From contig CAZGSV010000060.1 of assembly GCA_964528605.1 (NCBI GenBank), forward strand, positions 1 to 19,378: a stretch of 19,378 bases of DNA, given 5' to 3'. Positions 14,443 through 19,378 of the stretch are shown here, in pieces. A program made the translations under genes and the position numbers. The first letter of the stretch is position 1, and each line of letters begins with the position of its first letter. The notes under the pieces are model-generated. The model saw nothing but the letters and a program-made list of their open reading frames with translations. It had not been told where the DNA came from and searched no databases. The DNA is from CAZGSV01 sp964528605 (GTDB lineage: Bacteria; Armatimonadota; Zipacnadia; CAZGSV01).

Positions 14443-15330
14443 ATGATTGACCCCGGTCTGGATAGCAGGGTTGTTCTTGTGACAGGTGCCAACCATGGAA
14501 TCGGTGCCGCAACGGCCAAAGCCTTTGCTGCTCAACGTGCAAGGGTGTTCATCAACTACCTTCGGCTATCGCCGGAGGACTATGGCATCAGTCCGGAGGA
14601 AGCGAGTCGGGCCACCACGCCGGGGAGGGCCTTCTATCTGGCAAGGCAGGCGATATCTGCGGACGAAGTGGTCCAAGAGATCCGAGACAAGGGTGGTCAA
14701 GTCGAGGCCTGGGAAGCGGACCTGGCCGATTCGGCCAACATCCCCCGCCTCTTTGACCGGGTCGAAGAGACGTTTGGCCCAGTTGATGTGCTGGTCAATA
14801 ACGCCGCACACTGCCAACCGGAGACCTTCATCCCTGCGAGCCAACTCGAGTCGGGAGCGACGGACGCCGTCGGCGCCGCCGTGTCCACGATCACGGCGGA
14901 AGGACACGATCACCATTCCGCAGTGAACAGCCGTGCCGTAGCGCTGATGATGGCCGAATATGCGAAGCGCTACCTCGAACGCGGCGGCTGTGAGGGACGA
15001 ATCGTCAACGTGAGTACCGACGCAGCGTCTTGCCATTCGCGGAACATCTCGTACGCCGCGAGCAAGCACGCGCTGGACAGCTATAGCCGGTCCGCCGCGG
15101 CGGAGTTGGGCCCCTACGGCATCACGGTCAATATCGTGTCACCGGGCCCAGTGCAGACCGGGTATATCACCGCCGAGGTCGAAGAACGGGTGTCCCGCAG
15201 CACGCCCTTGGGACGGGTGGGTCAACCGGAGGACGTCGCGGATGTGATCGTATTGCTGGCCTCGAGGCAAGCGCGCTGGGTTACCGGGCAACTGATCTAT
15301 GTGGGCGGAGGCTGGAGGATGCACCTGTAG
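14443..15330 (+). CDS. Short-chain dehydrogenase/reductase (SDR)
   Basis: This 295-residue NAD(P)-dependent oxidoreductase of the classical SDR type has a Rossmann motif TGANHGIG at 14-21, NNAA at 119-122, and a catalytic set N163 (VNSRA), S191 (NVSTDAAS), Y204 and K208 (YAASK). The tail PGPVQTGYI and GQPEDVADVIVLLAS are typical of FabG-like 3-oxoacyl-ACP reductases. An insertion of about 25 residues after the second strand (around 42-66, RLSPEDYGISPEEASRATTPG) lengthens it beyond the usual 245-255. GAGGAG at 14431-14436 selects ATG 14443 over ATG 14422. Codon use looks less GC3-biased than in flanking genes by eye, which may mean transfer. The substrate is not predictable. Confidence 0.9.
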   Translation: MIDPGLDSRVVLVTGANHGIGAATAKAFAAQRARVFINYLRLSPEDYGISPEEASRATTPGRAFYLARQAISADEVVQEIRDKGGQVEAWEADLADSANIPRLFDRVEETFGPVDVLVNNAAHCQPETFIPASQLESGATDAVGAAVSTITAEGHDHHSAVNSRAVALMMAEYAKRYLERGGCEGRIVNVSTDAASCHSRNISYAASKHALDSYSRSAAAELGPYGITVNIVSPGPVQTGYITAEVEERVSRSTPLGRVGQPEDVADVIVLLASRQARWVTGQLIYVGGGWRMHL

Positions 15331-15424
15331 TGCACGCGTACTCCTCCTCTCGACCTCTCGACTCGCGCGCACAAGAGCCCTCGTAGCCGTGGGACCACCC
15401 GGGAGGCCGTAGGAGGCGTAGGGC

Positions 15425-15454
15425 TTGAACCAGGGGCGGCTGCCAGGCTATACT
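15425..15454 (+). promoter_or_regulatory. Promoter of the broken upstream tRNA-Asn copy
   Basis: TTGAAC at 15425-15430 and TATACT at 15449-15454, 18 bp apart, end 12 nt before the tRNA-like sequence. The same arrangement, box for box, precedes the intact tRNA, so promoter and tRNA were duplicated together and the broken copy is probably still transcribed. Confidence 0.65.
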
Positions 15455-15466
15455 TCACTGAGGCAT

Positions 15467-15521
15467 TCCGCGGTAGCTCAATTGGCAGAGTCCGCCTGAG
15501 GCGGATTAACCACTAGGTTCC
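15467..15521 (+). pseudogene. Broken tRNA-Asn, anticodon arm replaced by palindrome
   Basis: 15467-15490 matches the intact tRNA's acceptor strand and D-arm with one difference (AATTGG for AATCGG). The ten bases CGGGTGGCTG, which carry the 5' half of the anticodon arm and the G of the anticodon, are replaced by the 15-base palindrome at 15491-15505. The match resumes with TTAACCACTAGGTTCC to 15521 and then stops; the T-arm and acceptor 3' strand are missing. It cannot be a working tRNA, but its promoter is intact. Confidence 0.88.
15492..15504. repeat. Palindromic repeat CCGCCTGAGGCGG, copy 2
   Basis: This perfect copy is extended to TCCGCC/GGCGGA and sits where the anticodon arm of a tRNA-Asn should be. 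Confidence 0.85.
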
Positions 15522-15569
15522 CCACGTTAGGCGGTCCCACGTCTGCTTGCCTGGGATTGGCCCATAGGC

Positions 15570-15599
15570 TTGAACGACATCTGGGCCCCAGGCTATACT
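15570..15599 (+). promoter_or_regulatory. Promoter of the intact tRNA-Asn
   Basis: TTGAAC at 15570-15575 and TATACT at 15594-15599 are 18 bp apart and end 12 nt before the tRNA. The boxes are identical to those of the broken upstream copy. Downstream GIY-YIG nuclease genes may be read from this promoter. Confidence 0.7.
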
Positions 15600-15611
15600 G
15601 AGGTTAGGCAT

Positions 15612-15687
15612 TCCGCGGTAGCTCAATCGGCAGAGCGGGTGGCTGTTAACCACTAGGTTCCAGGTTCGAGTCCTGGCCGCGGAGCCA
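15612..15687 (+). tRNA. tRNA-Asn (GUU)
   Basis: This is a complete 76-nt cloverleaf with encoded CCA. The acceptor is TCCGCGG (15612-15618) with CCGCGGA (15677-15683). The D-stem is GCTC/GAGC, the anticodon stem GGTGG/CCACT with one G-U pair, and the loop CTGTTAA has GTT at 15645-15647. The T-arm is CCAGG TTCGAGT CCTGG, the discriminator G. It is the only intact member of a cluster of tRNA-Asn fragments. Its 3' end lies 7 nt before a nuclease gene, and the GGAG of its acceptor strand (15681-15684) is placed where that gene's ribosome site would be. Confidence 0.97.
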
Positions 15688-15694
15688 GTCCCCC

Positions 15695-15973
15695 ATGTGC
15701 TGCGTGTACGTCCTCTATTCGCCCTCACGCGACCGCCTCTACGTGGGTCACACGGACAACCTGCAACTCCGTCTCGCGAGGCATAATGAGGGGTTGGTGC
15801 GTAGCACCGCACCCTACAGGCCATGGGTCTTGATCTACCATGAGTCTTTCCCTTCGCGTGCCGCTGCAATGAAGCGCGAAGGGGCACTCAAATCCGGGCG
15901 CGGGCGCCAGTGGCTTCGGGATGTTGTTCTCGGTAACGGCGTCAATCGGCAGAGTCCGCCTGAGGCGGATTAA
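15695..15973 (+). CDS. Small GIY-YIG nuclease, copy 1
   Basis: This 92-residue single-domain GIY-YIG protein (UPF0213/COG2827 type) belongs to a family of metal-dependent DNA endonuclease domains. Visible residues are VYV at 4-6 (for GIY), YVG at 16-18 (for YIG), R26, H30 and E62 in AAMKREGALK. The core ends near residue 79; the last 12 or so residues are encoded by a tRNA-Asn remnant and a palindromic repeat, and the stop TAA comes from the tRNA anticodon loop. The ATG is 7 nt after the CCA of the intact tRNA, with tRNA-derived GGAG 10 nt upstream as the only possible ribosome site. With the second copy it forms a tandem tRNA-nuclease array, suggesting a homing or selfish role. Confidence 0.85.
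   Translation: MCCVYVLYSPSRDRLYVGHTDNLQLRLARHNEGLVRSTAPYRPWVLIYHESFPSRAAAMKREGALKSGRGRQWLRDVVLGNGVNRQSPPEAD
15956..15968. repeat. Palindromic repeat CCGCCTGAGGCGG, copy 3
   Basis: This perfect copy, with T/A flanks, replaces the anticodon arm of a tRNA-Asn remnant and is translated as SPPEAD at the end of nuclease copy 1. Confidence 0.85.
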
Positions 15974-15985
15974 CCACTAGGTTCG

Positions 15986-15998
15986 CCGCCTGAGGCGG
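15986..15998. repeat. Palindromic repeat CCGCCTGAGGCGG, copy 4
   Basis: This perfect copy replaces the T-arm of the same remnant and is followed directly by the tRNA 3' end GGCCGC-GAGCCA. Confidence 0.85.
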
Positions 15999-16034
15999 GG
16001 CCGCAGAGCCACTTTCGCCCAGGCGGGCGCATCG

Positions 16035-16298
16035 GTGCCTCACTACGTCTACGTTCTGGCCAACCTCGAAGGCGAGACTTACGTCGGCCAGACCAGCGAC
16101 CTCGACCGTCGTCTCCAGCAGCACAACCACCCAGCGCCAAACGGCACGCTACACACCAAGCGCCGTCCAGGCCCGTGGCGCCTCGTCTACTCTGAGCAAT
16201 GCCCCTCGCGGGCGGCGGCTATGAAGCGGGAGAAACAACTCAAGAGCAGTGGAGGCCGCCGCTTCATACGCTCGCTGCTCAAGCAAGGTGGCTGTTAA
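16035..16298 (+). CDS. Small GIY-YIG nuclease, copy 2
   Basis: This 87-residue GIY-YIG domain protein is paralogous to copy 1: VYVL at 5-8, YVG at 16-18, R26, H30, and PSRAAAMKRE with E66. It starts at GTG 16035, 23 nt after the CCA of a tRNA remnant, with no strong ribosome site. Its last codons, GGT GGC TGT TAA, are the anticodon stem and loop of the next tRNA-Asn remnant, so both copies end in the same tRNA landmark. The two proteins differ at many positions, so this is not a fresh duplication. A mobile or homing function is inferred from context; small GIY-YIG proteins may also act in repair. Confidence 0.82.
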   Translation: MPHYVYVLANLEGETYVGQTSDLDRRLQQHNHPAPNGTLHTKRRPGPWRLVYSEQCPSRAAAMKREKQLKSSGGRRFIRSLLKQGGC

Positions 16299-16344
16299 TT
16301 CGCCGTACGGCGAATTCCAGGTTCGAGTCCTGGCCGCGGAGCCA
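16287..16344 (+). pseudogene. 3' half of tRNA-Asn with a different palindrome in the anticodon arm
   Basis: GGTGGCTGTTAA (16287-16298) matches the anticodon stem and loop including GTT. The next eight bases, CCACTAGG, are replaced by TTCGCCGTACGGCGAA (16299-16314). The match then resumes perfectly as TTCCAGG through the T-arm to the CCA at 16344. The 5' half is absent, its place taken by the nuclease gene. Confidence 0.85.
16297..16316. repeat. Perfect 20-bp palindrome AATTCGCCGTACGGCGAATT
   Basis: This is exactly self-complementary over 20 bases and unlike the CCGCCTGAGGCGG family. Four bases at its ends are shared with the surrounding tRNA sequence. It breaks the anticodon arm of a tRNA-Asn remnant just after the nuclease stop. 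Confidence 0.85.
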
Positions 16345-16363
16345 ATGCCCTCAACTCAATCGG

Positions 16364-16376
16364 CCGCCTGAGGCGG
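16364..16376. repeat. Palindromic repeat CCGCCTGAGGCGG, copy 5
   Basis: This perfect copy, extended to GGCCGCC/GGCGGCC (16362-16378), directly follows D-arm sequence. Confidence 0.8.
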
Positions 16377-16403
16377 CCCTAGGCGCATCAACCACTAGGT
16401 TCC

Positions 16404-16416
16404 CCGCCTGAGACGG
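16404..16416. repeat. Palindromic repeat, copy 6 (one mismatch)
   Basis: It reads CCGCCTGAGACGG. The flanks CC/GG extend the pairing. It occupies the T-arm position, as copy 4 does. Confidence 0.7.
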
Positions 16417-16426
16417 GGCCGGGAAG

Positions 16427-16759
16427 TTCCGGCCCCCAATTGGGTTGCCAAGCGCGCAGCACAGCCGCTTCGCTCCCTGGGTGCAGGCCTCTCTCGGCCG
16501 GAACCACTGTTCTCGATTGTGGTGAGATGCGCGGGAGTTCGCGCCTCCATCCTATGAAGGTTAAGCCAGACAATATTGACATGCGTGTGGGTTCTTGATG
16601 CAATCCGACTGGAGTTCGAAGGTATCGCTGGCGCTCATCGTATCAACGAGCAAGAATCACTGACAGGCGGCAACAGAGATGCGTCAGCAGGACAGTAGAG
16701 CGACAACAAGCGCTGTTGCAGCAGGCGCCCGATAGCACGAAAGTGAGAGGGAATGCTCG
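16427..16759. other. 333-nt noncoding stretch before the M16 gene
   Basis: I see no gene here. It holds a CCCAATTGGG palindrome (16435-16444) and a possible promoter with a perfect TTGACA (16576-16581) but a weak TGCAAT -10 box 17 bp later (16599-16604). The -10 box matches consensus at four of six positions. If real, the M16 gene would have a leader of about 150 nt. Confidence 0.35.
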
Positions 16760-18079
16760 ATGAGACCGATCGTCATCTGCCTCATGCTGACTGTAATCCT
16801 GGTCCCTGGATTCGGATGCCGACGGACAACTGCGGGCCAACCGCAGGCCAAGCAGTTGTCTCTGGGCAACGGCATTCGCATTGTCGTGTTGCATGTTCCT
16901 GCGAGCAAGAGTGTCTCGATCTTCACCTACACGCCGATGGGTCTGGCCAGCGACGGACCCGGGCAAGCCCAGTGGTCTCACTTGGTGGAGCACCTGGTGG
17001 TGCGCGCGACAGTCCCTTTCGGGTCGCAACAAGCGAACGCTGAAACGCTGCCCGACCACATGCGTCTGGACTTCTACGGAACCACGGACAACTGGGAGGA
17101 GGGCCTCTCGCATCACGCCCGATGGCTGCAGGGAACTGAGTTCACGGAGGAGAATCTCATCGCGGAAAAGGCGCGTGTCAACGCTGAGTGCGACCAGTTG
17201 GCGCACAACCTGGCGACCTACAAGTTCGCCATTGCAGCGTGGGCTCAGGGGTATCGCTTCGGACGCGCGCATGCCGGCATCAAGGCCGATGTTGATCGGG
17301 CCGCGCTCAGTGATATCCAGCGATATCGCGACGAGCGCCTGGCTGTCCTGGACAGGACCGTGGTGTGCGTCGTAGGCGGTCTTGACCCGAGAGCGGTTCT
17401 GTCCGTGGTCACCCGGCAGCTCGGAAGCATCACCGCCGAGGCTCAGGCTCCCGCTCCGGTTCAGGCCCCAGGCGGCAGCCGCGAGATGACCTGGGACCTG
17501 GACGCCCGTCATCTTGTGCTCACCTGGCCAATACCAGACATCAGCGCGAACGACTATCCGCCTCTCATGGTGGCTGGCCAGTGGCTGACGGCCCAGCTCT
17601 TTGCGGATCAGGGACTCAAGAGTCTGGCAGGCACGGCGCTGGCCGGCGCCGACCTGGCTGTGCCCGAGGGAGACTTCTTCTATGTGTCCGCTCCCCTTCG
17701 CCCCATGGCATCATCTGATGCTGTGCGCCGCAGATTTGACGAGCACCTGCGGTCGTTGCGATCTGACGACATGAGCCTGTCGGGAACCCCTCAGATCGGG
17801 CGGCAGCTTGCTGATTCCCTGACCAGAATGCCGGATCCGGCGGAACTGAAGGCCTTGGCTCCTCCGGGCATTTCGCCCGCCATGATCGAAGCCAATCTTG
17901 GGCTGCAGTACGCCATGCAGGAGTACCGATACGGCTCCCACCGGGCCGCTCTCGCCCAGAAACTGGCGACGATTACCGCGGCCCAAGTTCGACAAGCGGC
18001 GCAGAAGTGGCTGACCCCGGATAAGGCTGCGGTATGCGTCCTGCGGCCTAGCCAAGACGTCCGGTCGGTCGCTGAGTGA
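16760..18079 (+). CDS. M16-family zinc peptidase-like lipoprotein
   Basis: This 439-residue protein has the inverted zinc motif H74-L-V-E-H78 of pitrilysin/MPP-type M16 peptidases, and candidate third ligands E136 and E143 in LIAEKARVNAECDQL. The N-terminal SLGNGIRIVVLHVPASKSVSIFTYTPMG is the usual first strand pair, and the length fits a two-lobed M16 subunit. The N-terminus is a short signal with C20 after PGFG, so it may be a lipoprotein, although this lipobox is atypical. The ATG has GAGAGGGA about 7 nt upstream. M16 proteins often work in pairs; no partner is seen here. A direct repeat made of tRNA-Asn debris brackets the gene, so it may have arrived with, or been captured by, that element. 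Confidence 0.85.
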   Translation: MRPIVICLMLTVILVPGFGCRRTTAGQPQAKQLSLGNGIRIVVLHVPASKSVSIFTYTPMGLASDGPGQAQWSHLVEHLVVRATVPFGSQQANAETLPDHMRLDFYGTTDNWEEGLSHHARWLQGTEFTEENLIAEKARVNAECDQLAHNLATYKFAIAAWAQGYRFGRAHAGIKADVDRAALSDIQRYRDERLAVLDRTVVCVVGGLDPRAVLSVVTRQLGSITAEAQAPAPVQAPGGSREMTWDLDARHLVLTWPIPDISANDYPPLMVAGQWLTAQLFADQGLKSLAGTALAGADLAVPEGDFFYVSAPLRPMASSDAVRRRFDEHLRSLRSDDMSLSGTPQIGRQLADSLTRMPDPAELKALAPPGISPAMIEANLGLQYAMQEYRYGSHRAALAQKLATITAAQVRQAAQKWLTPDKAAVCVLRPSQDVRSVAE

Positions 18080-18158
18080 TCAGGCCGACTTCTCGTGGCG
18101 CCGAGGACCTCATGTTCCCTGGGCGCCTCCTTCTGCCCTCTCGCTCGCTCAAGGGCGT

Positions 18159-18216
18159 GGCGGCGGAGCCAACGCCCTCAACTCAATCGTCCGCCTGAGG
18201 CGGGGCCGCGGAGCCA
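18159..18216 (+). pseudogene. Displaced tRNA-Asn remnant with palindrome
   Basis: GGCGGCGGAGCCA (18159-18171) is a tRNA-Asn 3' end with one change. It is followed by the same linker and D-arm sequence seen at 16345-16363, a palindrome at 18191-18203 and a perfect second 3' end GGCCGCGGAGCCA (18204-18216). 18159-18203 matches 16332-16376 at 42 of 45 positions by hand alignment. It lies 80 nt after the M16 gene. Confidence 0.8.
18191..18203. repeat. Palindromic repeat CCGCCTGAGGCGG, copy 7
   Basis: This perfect copy is joined directly to a tRNA-Asn 3' end, the same junction as at 15998/15999. Confidence 0.85.
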
Positions 18217-18293
18217 TCCCGCTCCATGCCTTGGACAAGCCCCGTCTCCCTCCTACGGCAGCCGGGCTAGGACACGAGCCCGCGTCCCGCCTC

Positions 18294-18322
18294 TTGACAG
18301 ACAAACGCGCGTTTGCTATACT
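18294..18322 (+). promoter_or_regulatory. Strong sigma-70 promoter of the last gene
   Basis: TTGACA at 18294-18299 and TATACT at 18317-18322 are 17 bp apart. Transcription would start near 18329, 30 nt before the GTG start at 18359. Confidence 0.8.
18302..18315. promoter_or_regulatory. Perfect 14-bp palindrome in the promoter spacer
   Basis: CAAACGCGCGTTTG is exactly self-complementary and lies between the -35 and -10 boxes, the classic place for a dimeric repressor such as a TetR- or GntR-type protein. The regulator is not in this window. Confidence 0.65.
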
Positions 18323-18358
18323 AGTTGGCGCTTCACTCCCGCGAAAGGTGACGCCACC

Positions 18359-19378
18359 GTGAACGAGACACCGCAGTGGGGAAGCAAAGCGTACGAGAGC
18401 AGCCTCTCCAGCCGCTGCTGGTGGTACACGCCCTGGGACGGCGGGGAGTGGAACGAGACGGTCGCCGCCGACAACGAGGTCCGCGAGATCGTCGCGATGG
18501 AACTTGCCCTGGGCGAGATACCTCATTGGGCGCGACGCACCGTGGAAGTCACCATCCGCATGACGCAGCCGTGCGGCCACTACCTCTTCCCTCGTGGCTT
18601 CCTGGAGGCGGTCAGCGCTATCGGAGCCGAACTCATCCCATCGTTCGTACACGGCTGCTATGCCGTCGAGGCGACGCGCAAGCGCCAGATGATGGACTAC
18701 ATCTTCTGCCTCGATGCCTGGCTCGCCGGGGCGTCACCTGAGGCGGCGGCCCGTGAACTGATGGCGCTCGGCGCGCGCCGCATTGACTGGCCGGCCGTGT
18801 GCGCTGACCTCTGGTCGGTGCTGGGCGACCATACGGAAATGAAGGACCTGTTGATCGAGCGTCTGGTGCACGCGCAGCGCGCGAAGGTCAAGTTCTCGCC
18901 TTGGGATGACGATCGCGCCACGAAGTTCGGCTGCGACGAATACCTCGGCGACATCACTGACGTGAGTGAGGCCCAGGAGAACGGCTACATAGAAGGCTGC
19001 ATTCCCGGCTGCAACGAACTCGCGTCGCCGCGCGTGCAGCGCATGGAGGCTCGCCTCTCCGAGATCTGCCCGGCCTGGGAGGAGTACCAGTTCCGCATCA
19101 CTTACGGCTGGCTGTGCGCGCCCAAGGCGTTTCGCTACTTGGAGCGGCTGCTGTGGGCCATCGGCCACGAGCGCACCGAGAAGCCCCTGATGCCGAGCGA
19201 CGAGGATGTGCCCGACTTCCTCCGCATCGCCGACACCGTGCCCAATCAGGACGAGGCCGCCCTGTGGTGGCGGCTCTTCTGCGCCGCCCTCGACGGTTGG
19301 TGGCGCGGCCAGCCTGTAACTGGGAACCCGGTCGCCGACGACGTCCTGCGCACGCTGGCCGACCGGGGTGTCGGCCTG
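18359..19378 (+). CDS. Unknown protein, 3' end beyond the window
   Basis: The frame is open for 340 codons from GTG 18359 to the window edge. AAAGGTG at 18344-18350 and a strong promoter support the start. The protein begins MNETPQWGSKAYESSLSSRC, has no signal peptide or membrane segment, and is rich in Trp, Cys, Asp and Glu. Noticeable segments are RMTQPCGHYLFPRGFLEAV, SPWDDDRATKFGCDEYLGD and ENGYIEGCIPGCNELASPR, the last with a CxxxC pair. I recognise no family and no catalytic motif. A palindrome in the promoter spacer suggests tight control. Confidence 0.8.
   Translation, partial: MNETPQWGSKAYESSLSSRCWWYTPWDGGEWNETVAADNEVREIVAMELALGEIPHWARRTVEVTIRMTQPCGHYLFPRGFLEAVSAIGAELIPSFVHGCYAVEATRKRQMMDYIFCLDAWLAGASPEAAARELMALGARRIDWPAVCADLWSVLGDHTEMKDLLIERLVHAQRAKVKFSPWDDDRATKFGCDEYLGDITDVSEAQENGYIEGCIPGCNELASPRVQRMEARLSEICPAWEEYQFRITYGWLCAPKAFRYLERLLWAIGHERTEKPLMPSDEDVPDFLRIADTVPNQDEAALWWRLFCAALDGWWRGQPVTGNPVADDVLRTLADRGVGL

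Larger units (their letters stand above)
15931..16011 (+). pseudogene. tRNA-Asn remnant with two arms replaced by palindromes
   Basis: Fragments in order are CGGTA (15931-15935), TCAATCGGCAGAG (15942-15954), a palindrome (15955-15969), TTAACCACTAGGTTC (15970-15984), a second palindrome (15985-15998) and GGCCGCAGAGCCA (15999-16011), one mismatch from the true 3' end. The first palindrome replaces exactly the same bases as in the upstream broken copy. The second replaces the 14-base T-arm segment CAGGTTCGAGTCCT with 14 bases. The first part encodes the tail of nuclease copy 1, and TTAA supplies its stop. Confidence 0.85.
16355..16426 (+). pseudogene. Degenerate tRNA-Asn remnant with two palindromes
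   Basis: CTCAATCGGC (16355-16364) is D-arm sequence. A palindrome and a short unmatched stretch follow, then AACCACTAGGTTCC (16390-16403), a one-mismatch palindrome, and GGCCGGGAAG (16417-16426), a decayed 3' end. The order and junctions match the other remnants but substitutions are more numerous, so it looks older. Confidence 0.7.

Noticed and set aside
15513..15887. Minus-strand frame across the tRNA and nuclease
   Set aside because: It is antisense to an intact tRNA and includes TRTWNLVVNSH-type translation of tRNA sequence; not a gene.
15612..16344. Group I or II intron in tRNA-Asn with an intron-encoded nuclease
   Set aside because: The nuclease follows a complete tRNA rather than splitting one, the remnants carry both halves of the tRNA in several cases, and I see no room for an intron core.
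15467..16426. CRISPR array
   Set aside because: The repeats are palindromes within tRNA fragments at irregular spacing, with no unique spacers of constant length and no cas genes.

Overview
This is a GC-rich bacterial window (19,378 bp) that I cannot assign to a phylum from sequence alone. Rubredoxin, a class I hybrid cluster protein and cysteine-rich 4Fe-4S proteins suggest an anaerobe or microaerobe. The secreted TIM-barrel protein, the DUF4091-type tail, the six-hairpin-like paralogues and the URO-D-like protein are a mix often seen in uncultivated polysaccharide-degrading lineages such as Armatimonadota, Chloroflexota or Planctomycetota relatives. That placement is inference.

Layout, left to right. 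(1) 1-2715, plus strand: the tail of a DUF4091-like protein, a rubredoxin and a large secreted TIM-barrel protein. (2) 2830-4999: an Rrf2 iron-sulfur regulator and hcp, 16 nt apart, behind a consensus sigma-70 promoter wrapped in an inverted-repeat operator; this looks like a self-regulated nitrosative-stress operon. (3) 5032-6858: a PabB-PabC fusion for 4-aminobenzoate (folate) synthesis. (4) 7020-9266: a 748-residue QueG/COG1600-like protein made of three copies of one fold, the middle one without Fe-S cysteines. (5) 9269-13151, minus strand: a Tat-exported aldo/keto reductase with two ferredoxin-type 4Fe-4S motifs, and two tandem paralogues of a six-hairpin-like enzyme. (6) 13352-15330, plus strand: a URO-D/methyltransferase-like protein and a short-chain dehydrogenase.

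(7) 15388-16426, with an outlier at 18159-18216, is the most unusual part. One intact tRNA-Asn(GUU) is surrounded by five broken tRNA-Asn copies. In four of them a tRNA arm has been replaced, at repeated junctions, by the hairpin CCGCCTGAGGCGG; a fifth has a different 20-bp palindrome in its anticodon arm. Two small GIY-YIG nuclease genes sit directly after tRNA 3' ends, and both end at a stop codon supplied by the anticodon loop of the next tRNA remnant. This resembles a tandem tRNA/nuclease/palindrome element that has spread within one tRNA locus. (8) 16760-18079: an M16-type zinc peptidase lipoprotein bracketed by a 45-nt direct repeat from the same tRNA debris. (9) 18294-19378: a consensus promoter with a perfect 14-bp palindrome in its spacer drives an unknown protein that runs off the window.
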